NCBI RefSeq assembly: GCF_024599795.1
Contig: NZ_CP102246.1
Span: forward strand, 4,154,001 to 4,218,000
Direction: 5' to 3'
Length of the DNA stretch: 64,000 nucleotides
DNA from: Enterobacter cloacae complex sp. R_G8
GTDB taxonomy: Bacteria > Pseudomonadota > Gammaproteobacteria > Enterobacterales > Enterobacteriaceae
Below, one piece after another: positions 46,261-56,061 of the stretch (within the stretch, counting starts at the first letter, position 1; every line of letters starts with the position of its first letter). Under the pieces are notes generated by a model. It was not told the DNA's origin, ran no database searches, and saw only the letters and a list, made by a program, of their open reading frames with translations. The translations under genes were made by a program, and so were the position numbers.

Positions 46261-47292
46261 ATGATTAAACTTTCCAATATCACCAAAGTGTTCCAGCAGG
46301 GGAACCGAACCATTCAGGCGCTGAACAATGTCAGCCTGCATGTTCCTGCTGGTCAGATTTATGGCGTCATTGGCGCATCGGGTGCAGGTAAAAGTACACT
46401 GATCCGTTGTGTTAACCTGCTTGAGCGCCCAACCCAGGGCAGCGTAGAAGTTGGCGGACAAGAACTGACCGCGCTCTCAGAAAAAGAACTGACTAAAGCG
46501 CGTCGCCAGATTGGCATGATCTTCCAGCACTTTAACTTACTGGCCTCACGCACGGTGTTCGGCAACGTTGCCTTACCGCTGGAGCTCGACAACACGCCTA
46601 AAGACGAGGTTAAGCGTCGCGTAACCGAACTGCTGGATCTCGTTGGTCTGGGTGATAAACATGATAGCTATCCGGCCAATCTCTCCGGCGGCCAAAAGCA
46701 GCGTGTGGCCATTGCCCGTGCGCTGGCAAGCAATCCCAAAGTGCTGCTGTGCGATGAGGCCACCAGCGCGTTAGACCCGGCCACCACACGTTCTATTCTG
46801 GAACTGCTGAAAGACATTAACCGTCGTCTCGGCCTGACGATCCTCCTTATTACGCATGAGATGGATGTCGTAAAACGCATCTGTGACTGTGTTGCCGTGA
46901 TCAGCAACGGTGAACTGATAGAGCAGGACACGGTAAGTGAAGTGTTCTCGCATCCGAAGACCCCACTGGCGCAGCAATTTATTCAGTCCACACTGCATCT
47001 GGACATTCCGGAAGATTATCTGGAGCGATTGAAAACAGAACCTACGGCAGACAGCGTTCCTATGCTGCGTATGGAGTTCACCGGTCAGTCCGTCGATGCG
47101 CCGCTGCTTTCCGAAACCGCGCGCCGCTTCAATGTGAACAACAATATCATCAGCGCGCAGATGGATTACGCCGGCGGCGTGAAGTTCGGCATCATGCTGA
47201 CGGAAATGCACGGCACACAAGAAGAAACCCAGGCGGCAATTGCCTGGCTGCAAGAACATCACGTAAAAATAGAGGTACTGGGTTATGTCTGA
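46261..47292 (+). CDS. metN: Methionine ABC transporter, ATP-binding protein
   Basis: MetN energises uptake of D- and L-methionine. The 343-residue protein has Walker [10 protein letters not shown] (38-46), the Q-loop in MIFQHFNLL, signature LSGGQKQR (141-148), Walker B VLLCDE (161-166) and H-loop ITHEMDV. The C-terminal 100 residues form the NIL/ACT-like domain through which methionine inhibits transport. Its end overlaps metI by eight bases, so the two are translationally linked. MetJ boxes upstream indicate repression when methionine is plentiful. Confidence 0.97.
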   Translation: MIKLSNITKVFQQGNRTIQALNNVSLHVPAGQIYGVIGASGAGKSTLIRCVNLLERPTQGSVEVGGQELTALSEKELTKARRQIGMIFQHFNLLASRTVFGNVALPLELDNTPKDEVKRRVTELLDLVGLGDKHDSYPANLSGGQKQRVAIARALASNPKVLLCDEATSALDPATTRSILELLKDINRRLGLTILLITHEMDVVKRICDCVAVISNGELIEQDTVSEVFSHPKTPLAQQFIQSTLHLDIPEDYLERLKTEPTADSVPMLRMEFTGQSVDAPLLSETARRFNVNNNIISAQMDYAGGVKFGIMLTEMHGTQEETQAAIAWLQEHHVKIEVLGYV

Positions 47293-47938
47293 GCCGATGA
47301 TGTGGCTGCTGGTTCGCGGCGTTTGGGAAACGCTGGCAATGACCTTTGTATCCGGTTTCTTTGGTTTTGTGATTGGCCTGCCGGTCGGCGTACTGCTGTA
47401 CGTAACACGTCCGGGTCAAATCATTGAGAACGCGAAGCTGTACCGCACGCTCTCTGCGCTGGTGAATATCTTCCGTTCTATCCCATTCATTATTCTGCTG
47501 GTATGGATGATTCCATTCACCCGCGTGATTGTCGGTACCTCTATCGGACTGCAGGCGGCCATCGTTCCGCTGACTGTCGGCGCTGCGCCGTTTATCGCGC
47601 GTATGGTTGAAAACGCCCTGCTGGAAATTCCAACCGGGTTGATCGAAGCCTCCCGTGCGATGGGTGCCACGCCGATGCAGATCGTACGCAAGGTTCTGCT
47701 GCCGGAAGCACTGCCAGGCCTGGTCAACGCGGCGACCATTACGCTTATCACCCTGGTGGGTTATTCCGCAATGGGCGGTGCGGTTGGCGCTGGCGGTTTA
47801 GGTCAAATTGGTTACCAATACGGCTATATTGGATATAACGCGACCGTAATGAATACCGTTCTGATATTGCTGGTAGTACTGGTTTATCTTATCCAGTTCT
47901 CTGGCGATCGCATCGTCCGGGCTGTTACGCACAAATAA
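47285..47938 (+). CDS. metI: Methionine ABC transporter, permease
   Basis: The 217-residue inner-membrane protein has five predicted membrane segments and the EAA coupling loop [25 protein letters not shown], seen around residues 119-143, which contacts MetN. It is second in metNIQ. Length equals that of E. coli MetI. Confidence 0.97.
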   Translation: MSEPMMWLLVRGVWETLAMTFVSGFFGFVIGLPVGVLLYVTRPGQIIENAKLYRTLSALVNIFRSIPFIILLVWMIPFTRVIVGTSIGLQAAIVPLTVGAAPFIARMVENALLEIPTGLIEASRAMGATPMQIVRKVLLPEALPGLVNAATITLITLVGYSAMGGAVGAGGLGQIGYQYGYIGYNATVMNTVLILLVVLVYLIQFSGDRIVRAVTHK

Positions 47939-47979
47939 CGTTACACACAACACAAACTCGACGAGTTAAGGATAAAAAC

Positions 47980-48795
47980 ATGGCGTTTAAATTAAAGACC
48001 TTTGCAGCAGCAGGCGCGCTGATCGGCTCTCTGGCACTGGTGGGTTGTGGTCAGGACGAAAAAGATCCAAACCACATTAAAGTGGGCGTTATCGTGGGTG
48101 CGGAACAGCAGGTTGCTGAAACCGCTCAGAAAGTGGCAAAAGAGAAGTATGGCCTTGATGTTGAGCTGGTGACCTTCAATGATTACGTTCTGCCGAACGA
48201 AGCGCTGAGCAAAGGCGATATCGACGCCAACGCCTTCCAGCACAAACCGTATCTGGATCAGCAGATCAAGGATCGCGGTTACAAACTGGTTGCTGTGGGT
48301 AACACCTTCGTTTACCCAATCGCGGGCTACTCCAAGAAAATTAAATCGCTGGACGAACTGCAGCCTGGCTCTCAGGTAGCGGTGCCAAACGATCCAACCA
48401 ACCTGGGCCGTTCCCTGCTGCTGCTGCAGAAAGTGGGCCTGATCAAACTGAAAGACGGTGTTGGTCTGCTGCCGACCGTTCTCGACGTGACCGAGAACCC
48501 GAAAAATCTGAAAATTGTTGAGCTGGAAGCGCCACAGCTGCCGCGCTCTCTGGACGATGCGCAGATTGCACTCGCGGTGATCAACACCACCTACGCCAGC
48601 CAGATTGGCCTGACCCCGGCAAAAGACGGTATCTTTGTTGAAGACAAAGATTCCCCGTACGTTAACCTGATCGTGACTCGCGAAGACAACAAAGACGCGG
48701 AAAACGTGAAGAAATTCGTTCAGGCTTATCAGTCTGACGAAGTTTACCAGGAAGCCAACAAAGTGTTTAACGGCGGCGCGGTTAAAGGCTGGTAA
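47980..48795 (+). CDS. metQ: Methionine-binding lipoprotein
   Basis: MetQ is the 271-residue periplasmic methionine receptor, tethered by a lipid on Cys23 (lipobox LALVGC). The NlpA/MetQ fold is recognised by IKVGVIVGAEQQVAE, DANAFQHKPYLDQQ and VPNDPTNLGRSLLLLQ. It is separated from metI by 41 bases with a ribosome site (AAGGA), allowing higher expression of the receptor. A terminator follows. Confidence 0.97.
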   Translation: MAFKLKTFAAAGALIGSLALVGCGQDEKDPNHIKVGVIVGAEQQVAETAQKVAKEKYGLDVELVTFNDYVLPNEALSKGDIDANAFQHKPYLDQQIKDRGYKLVAVGNTFVYPIAGYSKKIKSLDELQPGSQVAVPNDPTNLGRSLLLLQKVGLIKLKDGVGLLPTVLDVTENPKNLKIVELEAPQLPRSLDDAQIALAVINTTYASQIGLTPAKDGIFVEDKDSPYVNLIVTREDNKDAENVKKFVQAYQSDEVYQEANKVFNGGAVKGW

Positions 48796-48818
48796 TCTCA
48801 CCTCAGTGTAATATCATC

Positions 48819-48845
48819 AAGACGGGCTTCTGCCCGTCTTGTCAT
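48819..48845 (+). terminator. Terminator of metNIQ
   Basis: AAGACGGGC and GCCCGTCTT form a 9-bp stem with loop TTCT, followed by a weak GTCATTT tract. Confidence 0.8.
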
Positions 48846-48901
48846 TTGTGCAGTCAACTGATTCAATATCTGACGTTTTGATTATCCATTGAGGAATTAT
48901 T

Positions 48902-49306
48902 ATGCGTGCTTTACCGATCTGTCTTTTAGCACTGATGCTGAGCGGCTGTTCTATGCTAAGCAGATCTCCAGTTGAACCCGTTCAAAGCACTGCAACCCCG
49001 CCAAAAGCAGAGCCCGTAAAACCTAAAGCGCCTCGCCCTGCGCCGGTACGTATCATTACCAAAGCCGACGAACTTGTGGGCAAGCCTTTCCGTGAACTGG
49101 GTGAGGTGAGCGGTGAATCCTGTCAGGCAACCAACCAGGACTCCCCACCCAACATTCCGACAGCCCGTAAGCGTATGCAGATCAACGCGGCCAAAATGAA
49201 AGCCAACGCGGTACTGCTGCACAGCTGTGAAGTCACCAGCGGTACACCAGGTTGCTATCGTCAGGCGGTATGTATTGGTTCGGCGCTGACCATTTCGGCG
49301 AAATGA
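48902..49306 (+). CDS. rcsF: RcsF, outer-membrane stress-sensing lipoprotein of the Rcs system
   Basis: RcsF detects envelope damage and activates the Rcs phosphorelay through IgaA. The 134-residue protein has the lipobox MLSGC (Cys16), a proline-rich linker (VEPVQSTATPPKAEPVKPKAP, about 24-44) and a C-terminal domain with four cysteines (near 74, 109, 118, 124) that form the known disulfides. Its stop overlaps the start of trmO in ATGA. It matters here because possible Rcs-type sites lie in the surface-gene region of the same window. Confidence 0.96.
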   Translation: MRALPICLLALMLSGCSMLSRSPVEPVQSTATPPKAEPVKPKAPRPAPVRIITKADELVGKPFRELGEVSGESCQATNQDSPPNIPTARKRMQINAAKMKANAVLLHSCEVTSGTPGCYRQAVCIGSALTISAK

Positions 49307-50010
49307 GTGCATTTCAGTTCGAACAGATAGGCGTTATCCGCTCTCCTTACAAAGAGAAGTTTGCCGTGCCACGCCAGCCAGGTCTGGTCACCAGCGGTGG
49401 CGGTGAACTTCATTTGGTTGCCCCCTATAATCAGGCCGATGCGGTACGCGGGCTCGAGGCGTTCAGCCACTTATGGGTTGTGTTTGTGTTTCACCAGACA
49501 ATGGACGGTGGCTGGCGTCCCACGGTGCGCCCTCCTCGTCTTGGCGGAAATGCCAGGATGGGGGTATTCGCAACCCGTTCTACCTTTCGTCCAAACCCGA
49601 TCGGCATGTCGCTGGTTGAGCTGAAGGGCATACGCTGCCAGAAAGATCAGGTGATACTGGAGTTAGGCAGCCTTGATCTGGTTGATGGCACGCCGGTTAT
49701 CGACATCAAACCCTATCTGCCTTTTGCCGAAGCTTTACCGGATGCCAGGGCCAGCTATGCCCAACAAGCACCGCAGGCGGACATGCCGGTTCACTTCACG
49801 CCAGCGCTACTGACGCAACTTGGCCAACTGGAAAAGCGCTATCCCCGTTTGCGGGACTTTATCGTAGAAGTACTGGCACAGGACCCGCGTCCAGCCTACC
49901 GTAAAGAAGAGGAAGCCGGGAAAACCTACGCCGTCTGGCTGCTTGATTTTAATGTCCGCTGGCGCGTGACGGAGACCGGTTTTGAAGTGTTTGCCCTGGA
50001 ACCCAGGTAA
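49303..50010 (+). CDS. trmO: tRNA (N6-threonylcarbamoyladenosine(37)-N6)-methyltransferase
   Basis: TrmO (TsaA/YaeB) methylates t6A37 of tRNA-Thr(GGU) using SAM. I chose the ATG overlapping the rcsF stop: this gives 235 residues starting MSAFQFEQIGVIRSPYKEKF, the E. coli length, whereas the open frame extends 17 codons into rcsF. Family motifs are HLWVVFVFHQ, RPPRLGGNARMGVFATRSTFRPNPIG (around 75-100) and the C-terminal DPRPAYRK and NVRWRV. The overlap implies coupled translation with rcsF. Confidence 0.95.
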   Translation: MSAFQFEQIGVIRSPYKEKFAVPRQPGLVTSGGGELHLVAPYNQADAVRGLEAFSHLWVVFVFHQTMDGGWRPTVRPPRLGGNARMGVFATRSTFRPNPIGMSLVELKGIRCQKDQVILELGSLDLVDGTPVIDIKPYLPFAEALPDARASYAQQAPQADMPVHFTPALLTQLGQLEKRYPRLRDFIVEVLAQDPRPAYRKEEEAGKTYAVWLLDFNVRWRVTETGFEVFALEPR

Positions 50011-50122
50011 TTTTCTTTTCCTCTCTTTTGGCATCTTTGCCACACTGGTAAACTAAACCACTTTTTTTGTGTCAGGCTGGTGTTTCAGCCTGTTCCAATC
50101 GTCGAAATGGAACCGTAACAAC

Positions 50123-51841
50123 ATGCGTACTAGCCAATATCTGCTCTCCACTCTGAAGGAGACACCTGCCGACGCCGAAGTCATCAGCCATCAGCTGATG
50201 CTGCGCGCCGGGATGATCCGCAAGCTGGCCTCCGGGTTGTACACCTGGCTGCCGACCGGCGTGCGCGTCCTGAAAAAAGTCGAAAACATCGTGCGTGAAG
50301 AGATGAACAACGCCGGTGCTATCGAGGTGTCCATGCCCGTGGTTCAGCCCGCTGACCTGTGGCAAGAGAGCGGCCGTTGGGAGCAATATGGCCCGGAACT
50401 GCTGCGCTTCGTTGACCGTGGCGAGCGTCCGTTCGTCCTCGGCCCGACGCATGAAGAAGTGATTACCGATCTGATTCGTAATGAGCTGAGCTCTTACAAA
50501 CAGCTGCCGTTGAACTTCTTCCAGATCCAGACCAAGTTCCGTGACGAAGTTCGCCCACGTTTCGGCGTTATGCGTTCTCGCGAATTCCTGATGAAAGATG
50601 CGTACTCTTTCCATACGTCTCAGGAATCTCTGCAAGAGACCTACGACAAAATGTACGAGGCTTACAGCAAAATCTTCTCCCGCATGGGTCTGGATTTCCG
50701 TGCTGTACAGGCCGATACCGGCTCTATCGGTGGTAGCGCGTCCCATGAATTCCAGGTTCTGGCGCAAAGCGGTGAAGACGATGTGATCTTCTCTGATTCC
50801 TCTGACTACGCAGCGAACATTGAATTTGCTGAAGCACTGGCACCAAAAGAACCGCGTGCTGCGGCAACCCAGGAAATGACGCTGGTTGACACGCCGAACG
50901 CAAAAACCATTGCCGAGCTGGTTGAGCAGTTTGCTCTGCCAGTCGAAAAAACCGTTAAAACGCTGCTGGTGAAATCCACAGAAGGCAGTGCATACCCGCT
51001 GGTTGCCCTGCTGGTTCGCGGTGACCACGAGCTGAACGAAGTGAAAGCAGAGAAGCTGCCACAGGTGGCCAGCCCACTGACCTTTGCAACGGAAGCGGAA
51101 ATCCGCGCCGTAGTGAACGCAGGCCCAGGTTCACTGGGTCCGGTGAATATGCCAGTGCCTGTTGTGATTGACCGCACGGTCGCTGCGATGAGCGACTTCG
51201 CCGCCGGCGCTAACATTGATGGCAAACACTACTTCGGCATCAACTGGGATCGCGATGTGGCAACGCCAGAAGTGGCGGATATCCGCAACGTCGTCGCCGG
51301 TGATCCAAGCCCGGATGGTCAGGGTACCCTGATGATTAAACGCGGCATCGAAGTGGGCCACATCTTCCAGCTGGGTGATAAATATTCCCGTGCGCTGAAC
51401 GCTGCCGTTCAGGGTGAAGATGGCCGTAACCAGATCCTGACCATGGGTTGCTACGGTATCGGGGTAACGCGCGTGGTGGCTGCGGCGATTGAGCAGAACT
51501 ACGACGAGCGTGGCATTGTCTGGCCGGATAACATCGCGCCGTTCCAGGTGGCGATCCTGCCAATGAACATGCACAAATCTTACCGTGTGCAGGAGCTGGC
51601 TGAGAAACTGTACGCAGAGCTGCGCGCGCAGGGTATCGAAGTGCTGATGGACGACCGTAAAGAGCGTCCGGGCGTGATGTTTGCTGATATGGAACTGATT
51701 GGTATTCCTCACACCATCGTTATCGGTGACCGTAACCTCGACAGCGACGAGATTGAATATAAATACCGTCGTAGCGGCGAAAAACAGATGATCAAGACCG
51801 GTGATATCCTTGATTACCTGGTGAAAGCCATCAAAGGTTAA
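50123..51841 (+). CDS. proS: Prolyl-tRNA synthetase
   Basis: ProRS charges tRNA-Pro. The start [15 protein letters not shown] gives 572 residues, the E. coli length; the open frame continues 18 codons upstream without family similarity. Class II motifs are visible: motif 2 region [26 protein letters not shown] (about 140-165) and motif 3 near GCYGIGVTR. The inserted editing domain that hydrolyses Ala-tRNA(Pro) lies at about 230-390. The C-terminal anticodon-binding domain follows. A strong terminator follows. Confidence 0.97.
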   Translation: MRTSQYLLSTLKETPADAEVISHQLMLRAGMIRKLASGLYTWLPTGVRVLKKVENIVREEMNNAGAIEVSMPVVQPADLWQESGRWEQYGPELLRFVDRGERPFVLGPTHEEVITDLIRNELSSYKQLPLNFFQIQTKFRDEVRPRFGVMRSREFLMKDAYSFHTSQESLQETYDKMYEAYSKIFSRMGLDFRAVQADTGSIGGSASHEFQVLAQSGEDDVIFSDSSDYAANIEFAEALAPKEPRAAATQEMTLVDTPNAKTIAELVEQFALPVEKTVKTLLVKSTEGSAYPLVALLVRGDHELNEVKAEKLPQVASPLTFATEAEIRAVVNAGPGSLGPVNMPVPVVIDRTVAAMSDFAAGANIDGKHYFGINWDRDVATPEVADIRNVVAGDPSPDGQGTLMIKRGIEVGHIFQLGDKYSRALNAAVQGEDGRNQILTMGCYGIGVTRVVAAAIEQNYDERGIVWPDNIAPFQVAILPMNMHKSYRVQELAEKLYAELRAQGIEVLMDDRKERPGVMFADMELIGIPHTIVIGDRNLDSDEIEYKYRRSGEKQMIKTGDILDYLVKAIKG

Positions 51842-51846
51842 ATAAG

Positions 51847-51874
51847 AAAAACCCCGCCTGAGCGGGGTTTTTTT
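51847..51874 (+). terminator. Terminator after proS
   Basis: AACCCCGC, loop CTGA, GCGGGGTT, followed by seven T residues. The A-run on the left also makes it able to act on convergent nlpE. Confidence 0.93.
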
Positions 51875-51891
51875 ATGGCGCAATGACAGCG

Positions 51892-52590
51892 TTATTTGCT
51901 ATTACAGTCTTTACCTGCCGCGAACTTCGCGTCTTTATCTGCCACCAGGGTTTTCACCAACTCGCCGCTATCCGGGTTTGGCTCCAGCGTAAAGTGACCG
52001 TCCACCGTCAGTAATACCGGCTTGCTGTCATTGCCGCGCGCGACCGCATAATCCCGCTCCAGTTGAGCGTTGTTCGCCACGCTCACCTTCTTACCTGTTG
52101 CGCAATCTGTAAAGATGGCTGCATCAGCCATATAGAAATACATGCCCCGCATCGGCATCGGCGTGGCTGGCAGAGCCGCTTTCACCGGTGCCAGCGTATA
52201 GTTGAGCTGGGATTCAATCGGATTGCCTTCACGGTCGAGCATCTCCATCCCCTCGCCCTTGGCGCGGAAATACGTTTTCTCACCGCTCGTATCTGTCAAC
52301 ACCAGCTTCTCGGCCGTGCGTGCCCATGTCCCGTAAGTCGCAAAAGAGGAGGGCTCTTTCGCGCCCTGATAACGCTGATTCATGACCCACGTACCGTCTT
52401 TTTGCAGGAACAGTGACGTTTCAATGCCTTCACAGTCGGCACAAGGCAGTACACCGCGCCAGCTCTGCTGCATTGGTTTTAATTCTTCATTCTGCGTTGG
52501 CTGCAGGACCTGCGTTTCCGAACGGTTGTTACACCCGAAAAGCGCAAAGAGCGTACTCACTGCCAGCGCTGACCATAATGTTTTTTTCAC
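51892..52590 (-). CDS. nlpE: NlpE (CutF), surface-sensing outer-membrane lipoprotein
   Basis: NlpE activates the CpxA kinase when lipoprotein sorting fails or cells contact a surface. The 232-residue protein has the lipobox LFALFGC (Cys20), the N-terminal domain with the CADC motif near residue 50, and the C-terminal OB-like domain with two further cysteines (near 162 and 229). E. coli NlpE is 236 residues. It follows arfB on the same strand. The yaeF gene found between nlpE and proS in K-12 is not seen here. Confidence 0.95.
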   Translation of the reverse strand: MKKTLWSALAVSTLFALFGCNNRSETQVLQPTQNEELKPMQQSWRGVLPCADCEGIETSLFLQKDGTWVMNQRYQGAKEPSSFATYGTWARTAEKLVLTDTSGEKTYFRAKGEGMEMLDREGNPIESQLNYTLAPVKAALPATPMPMRGMYFYMADAAIFTDCATGKKVSVANNAQLERDYAVARGNDSKPVLLTVDGHFTLEPNPDSGELVKTLVADKDAKFAAGKDCNSK

Positions 52591-52624
52591 AATGAATTCC
52601 TTATGAAAATAGTGTTCCTTTTCG

Positions 52625-53047
52625 TCAATCCATAGGGCGACGAACTTTACCGCGTAGTGCTTTCACTGTGGATTTTTGGGCCTTCGACGACAACCGACGC
52701 TCTTTCGATGCGCGGGTTGGTCGCGTTGCCCGACGGCTTTTTTGCACCGCAGTTAATTCTTTTATCACCGCCACCAGCCTGGCAATCGCCGCTTCCCGGT
52801 TTAACTCCTGGCTACGGTACTCCTGCGCCTTGATCACAATGACACCGTCACTGGTGATCAGGTGATGACTGGCGGCGAGCAGACTTTCCTTATAATACTC
52901 TGGCAGGCTTGAGGCCCGAATGTCAAAGCGCAAATGGATAGCCGTTGAAGCCTTGTTAACATGCTGCCCTCCGGCTCCCTGAGCGCGGATGGCAGTGATC
53001 TCCAGCTCATTGTCGGGGATGCTGACGTTGCGGGACAACACAATCAT
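52625..53047 (-). CDS. arfB: ArfB (YaeJ), ribosome-rescue peptidyl-tRNA hydrolase
   Basis: ArfB releases nascent chains from ribosomes stalled on mRNAs lacking a stop codon. The 140-residue protein has the release-factor GGQ motif in [11 protein letters not shown] (about 21-31) and a basic C-terminal tail ([14 protein letters not shown] and KALRGKVRR) that enters the mRNA channel. The start [11 protein letters not shown] was chosen by family length and because its ATG overlaps the yaeQ stop in ATGA; the frame is open five codons further. Confidence 0.95.
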   Translation of the reverse strand: MIVLSRNVSIPDNELEITAIRAQGAGGQHVNKASTAIHLRFDIRASSLPEYYKESLLAASHHLITSDGVIVIKAQEYRSQELNREAAIARLVAVIKELTAVQKSRRATRPTRASKERRLSSKAQKSTVKALRGKVRRPMD

Positions 53048-53589
53048 GACGCAGGCTGCCACGCCGTCAAATGAATTTCCAGATTATTCTGAGAGTCAGA
53101 AAGCCAGATCGCGCCATCCTGAATCGTCGCCTGCAGCACCATCGTCCGGCTGGCGAACTCGCTCAGGTGCGCCAGTTGTTCATCATCCAGATACCAGACC
53201 GTGAGGTTTTTAAATTGTCCGCACTTGCTCTTGTTTTGCTGCCACCAGATTTCCGCAGCGCGTTGGTTATACGCGAATAGCGCCACTTCCGCAGACTGGG
53301 TACACGCCTTTTTAAGGCGACGTTCATCCGGCAGGCCGAGTTCAATCCATAAATCGATACCCAGATGATCGTTGCGCAGCCAGGCTTCTGGCTCGTCTTC
53401 TGCACTTAAGCCACGGGTAAACTGCAGACGCTCGTCGGCATATTTAATCCATGCCAGCAGGCGCAGCATCATGCGCTCCTGGGTTTCAGAGGGGTGACGC
53501 GCCAGCGTCAGTGACGCATCCAGAAACTGGTTGCGGTCAAGGTCAGCCACATTGACCACCGCTTTATAAATTGTCGCTTTCAGCGCCAT
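53044..53589 (-). CDS. yaeQ: YaeQ family protein
   Basis: The 181-residue protein is nearly the same length as E. coli YaeQ and begins [20 protein letters not shown], typical of the family. YaeQ has a nuclease-like (PD-(D/E)XK-related) fold; recognisable parts are [18 protein letters not shown] and [13 protein letters not shown]. The cellular function is not firmly known. It is translationally coupled to arfB by a four-base overlap. Confidence 0.93.
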   Translation of the reverse strand: MALKATIYKAVVNVADLDRNQFLDASLTLARHPSETQERMMLRLLAWIKYADERLQFTRGLSAEDEPEAWLRNDHLGIDLWIELGLPDERRLKKACTQSAEVALFAYNQRAAEIWWQQNKSKCGQFKNLTVWYLDDEQLAHLSEFASRTMVLQATIQDGAIWLSDSQNNLEIHLTAWQPAS

Positions 53590-53785
53590 GGGAGAACTCC
53601 TTTCGAATCAGGCGCACATTGTAGCGAAAACAGCGGCAAAAGGCTGTTACGCCGTGATGAATACGGGGCTATCAAGGCTCTGATATTGCTTAAATGAGTA
53701 TGGTATAGTCACCTTGCTAAACCGAGTTTATCTTCGTAGGCTTAATGATATCTCACAGTAAGTCAGTGCGCTGGCGGGAGGGGAT

Positions 53786-53986
53786 GTGAATAATTATTGT
53801 GAGCTAATTCGCAAACGGTATGCGGAAATCGCCAGCGGAGATCTGGGGTATGTCCCGGATGCGTTGGGCTGTGTATTGAAAGTGCTTAATGAAGTGGCCT
53901 CTGATGAGAGCCTTTCAGAATCGGTCAGGGAAAAAGCAGCGTATGCTGCGGCGAATTTACTGGTGAGCGATTATGTCGATGAATGA
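53786..53986 (+). CDS. yaeP: YaeP family small protein
   Basis: A 66-residue conserved protein with [20 protein letters not shown] and the ending [16 protein letters not shown], matching E. coli YaeP in length. It has a GTG start preceded by GGGAGGGGA. It overlaps rof by 14 bases, so the two are likely co-translated. Function unknown; linkage to Rof suggests a related role in termination control. Confidence 0.92.
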   Translation: MNNYCELIRKRYAEIASGDLGYVPDALGCVLKVLNEVASDESLSESVREKAAYAAANLLVSDYVDE

Positions 53987-54233
53987 TACTTATCAACCCA
54001 TCAATTGTGATGACTATGACAACCTCGAACTCGCCTGCCAGCATCATTTAATACTGACGCTGGAGTTAAAAGATGGCGAAGTGTTGAAGGCGAAAGCCAG
54101 CGACCTGGTTTCACGTAAGAATGTGGAATATCTGATAGTGGAAGATGCCGGTGCGACGCGTGAGCTACGCCTGGACAAAATTGCCAGCTTCAGCCACCCG
54201 CAAATCGGCACCGTCGTGGTGAGCGAATCCTGA
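53973..54233 (+). CDS. rof: Rof, Rho transcription-termination inhibitor
   Basis: Rof (YaeO) binds Rho and blocks its RNA loading. The 86-residue acidic protein begins [17 protein letters not shown] and contains [11 protein letters not shown] and [17 protein letters not shown], as in E. coli. A second in-frame ATG two codons later (84 residues) is equally possible. It lies inside the end of yaeP. Confidence 0.94.
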   Translation: MSMNDTYQPINCDDYDNLELACQHHLILTLELKDGEVLKAKASDLVSRKNVEYLIVEDAGATRELRLDKIASFSHPQIGTVVVSES

Positions 54234-54240
54234 TGTCATT

Positions 54241-54263
54241 AACGGGCAGCCTGGCTGCCCGTT
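54241..54263. terminator. Hairpin between convergent rof and tilS
   Basis: AACGGGCAGC, loop CTG, GCTGCCCGTT: a 10-bp perfect stem overlapping the tilS stop. Its T-run is weak in both directions. Confidence 0.65.
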
Positions 54264-55548
54264 ACGCTTTCCACTCCAGACTTACACCCGTTTCTGTCCA
54301 CCCCTCTTCTGTAATGAACACCCCTGCAGCCGCAATCAGCGTTTCACCGTAGAAAAGTAATGGGGTGGTATCTCGTAACCAGGGCGGCACATTGCACTCC
54401 TGCCAGATTTTTTTGAGCTTCCTTCCACCGTTACGTCCGACAATGTGCAGCATACCGCTGGCCTTAAAGCGCACGGTGACCGGTTCATCGGCTTTCGGTA
54501 AACGTACATGACCGGGCGTCACCAGAGACAGGCTTCCGATATCACAGGGCAACACCAGCGGCTCATCATGCGACGGCCAGGCGAGCACCGCGTCCGTAAG
54601 CGAGGGGATCGATTTAACCCACCAGAGCTCTCCTTTAAAGCGCCTGACGTCAAAACCGTTCAGGTGCACACACGGCGTCGCATCCTCCCGCGCCAGGGCG
54701 ACTTCGTCCCAGATACGTCCCAGCATGGCACGCGATGGCATTGTTGCATGGTGAGAGGCCAGCCAACGGCGCAGCAGTGCGGCCCGACGAACCGGACTCA
54801 TCGCCTCCAGCGGCGCAATCGCCAGCGCCCCGTTTACGGAAATCACTTCAGCCAGCTGTTCACTCAGCAGCTCATCCAGCAGGCTCTCCTGTTCGGCACA
54901 CAGCATGGCGCTTCTTGCTGTTGCGTCAGCAAAATGCGGCCAGCGTTCGGTCAGTAGCGGTACAACGCGCAGACGCAGGAAGTTACGGTCGTAGCTATCG
55001 TCCTGATTACTTTCATCTTCGATCCAGCTCAGCTGGTATTCCCGCGCCCAGGCTTCCAGCGATGCGCGTGTCTCACCTAGCAACGGACGCAATAATTGCG
55101 TCCCGGTGAAATCAGAGCGTTCAGGCATGCCGGAGAGCCCCGCCGGGCCACTTCCCCGTTTTAGCGCCAGCAAAAAGGTTTCGCATTGATCGTCCAGGTG
55201 CTGTGCTGTGACCAGCGCTTCGCCTGGCTGTAATGCCGCGGCAAACGCAGCATAGCGCGCCTTACGCGCCTGGGCTTCAATCCCCAGCCCCTCGTCCCTG
55301 AGAATCACCCGTTCAATCACCAGCGGGATCCCCCAGGCCGAGCACACCGCTTCACAGTGCGACACCCAGGCATCGGCATGCGGACTCAGCCCGTGATGGA
55401 TATGCATCGCCCGGAGCTGAATATCAGGTTGTTGATCGCGCCAGAGTTTGAGGCGATGAAGCAGCACAGTGGAATCCAGTCCACCGCTAAATCCCACCAG
55501 CAACTGGCGGTACGGTGAAACGGCTTGCGCAATAGCGGGTAAGGTCAT
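54262..55548 (-). CDS. tilS: tRNA(Ile)-lysidine synthase
   Basis: TilS converts C34 of tRNA-Ile(CAU) to lysidine, changing codon and amino-acid identity. The N-terminal PP-loop SGGLDST (21-27) binds ATP. The HHGLSPHAD and LLALKRGSG segments are typical. The C-terminal tRNA-binding domain holds [14 protein letters not shown]. At 428 residues it is close to the E. coli enzyme (432). It follows yaeR after a terminator hairpin. Confidence 0.95.
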   Translation of the reverse strand: MTLPAIAQAVSPYRQLLVGFSGGLDSTVLLHRLKLWRDQQPDIQLRAMHIHHGLSPHADAWVSHCEAVCSAWGIPLVIERVILRDEGLGIEAQARKARYAAFAAALQPGEALVTAQHLDDQCETFLLALKRGSGPAGLSGMPERSDFTGTQLLRPLLGETRASLEAWAREYQLSWIEDESNQDDSYDRNFLRLRVVPLLTERWPHFADATARSAMLCAEQESLLDELLSEQLAEVISVNGALAIAPLEAMSPVRRAALLRRWLASHHATMPSRAMLGRIWDEVALAREDATPCVHLNGFDVRRFKGELWWVKSIPSLTDAVLAWPSHDEPLVLPCDIGSLSLVTPGHVRLPKADEPVTVRFKASGMLHIVGRNGGRKLKKIWQECNVPPWLRDTTPLLFYGETLIAAAGVFITEEGWTETGVSLEWKA

Positions 55549-55562
55549 AGAGAATTACACAT

Positions 55563-55589
55563 AAAAAATGCCCGAACTGAGCGGGCATT
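55563..55589 (-). terminator. Terminator after yaeR
   Basis: AATGCCCG and CGGGCATT pair around a 7-base loop; on the minus strand the T-run (TTTTTTAT) follows. Confidence 0.82.
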
Positions 55590-55606
55590 ATCACACAGGA
55601 TGGCGC

Positions 55607-55996
55607 TTACTGCTGGTAAAGCTCCAGCGGAAGGCCGTCCGGATCGTTGAAAAAAGTAAACCGCTTATCGGTAAACGGATCGACACGAATCGCTTCGCAC
55701 TTCACGCCATGCTCTTCCAGGTGTTTTACCGCACGATCAAGATTATCCACGCTAAAAGCCAGATGGCGCAGGCCGCAGGCTTCCGGACGGGATGGACGCG
55801 CAGGCGGAAAAGGAAAAGAGAACAGTTCAATCACATATTGTCCGTTTAACGCTAAATCGCCTTTCCAGGAGTCGCGCTCCACGCGATACGCTTCGCTTAA
55901 CAGCGTAAAGCCCAGAATGTCGCAGTAGAAAGCCTTACTTTTCGCGTAATCGGTGGCAATGATCGCAATATGGTGAACCTGTTTTAAACCCAGCAT
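55607..55996 (-). CDS. yaeR: YaeR, vicinal oxygen chelate (glyoxalase/dioxygenase-like) protein
   Basis: The 129-residue protein has one VOC fold of two beta-alpha-beta-beta-beta modules. Putative metal ligands are His9 in QVHHIAII, the Glu in YVIELFSFPF, His in LRHLAFSVDNL and Glu in LPLELYQQ. It matches E. coli YaeR in length. Substrate unknown. It lies between ldcC and tilS on the same strand, as in K-12. Confidence 0.92.
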   Translation of the reverse strand: MLGLKQVHHIAIIATDYAKSKAFYCDILGFTLLSEAYRVERDSWKGDLALNGQYVIELFSFPFPPARPSRPEACGLRHLAFSVDNLDRAVKHLEEHGVKCEAIRVDPFTDKRFTFFNDPDGLPLELYQQ

Positions 55997-56061
55997 AGCT
56001 TCTCCTTTTTATGATCCCTGAACGTTACAACCGAAAACCCGCACCTTGCAAGCGGCTACCT

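Noticed and set aside
47992..48801. 269-codon minus-strand frame opposite metQ
   Set aside because: metQ on the plus strand is a clear family member with lipobox and ribosome site; the antisense frame has no recognisable features.
50072..51883. Long minus-strand frames opposite proS (318 and 250 codons)
   Set aside because: Shadows of a highly expressed, codon-biased synthetase gene; no signals of their own.
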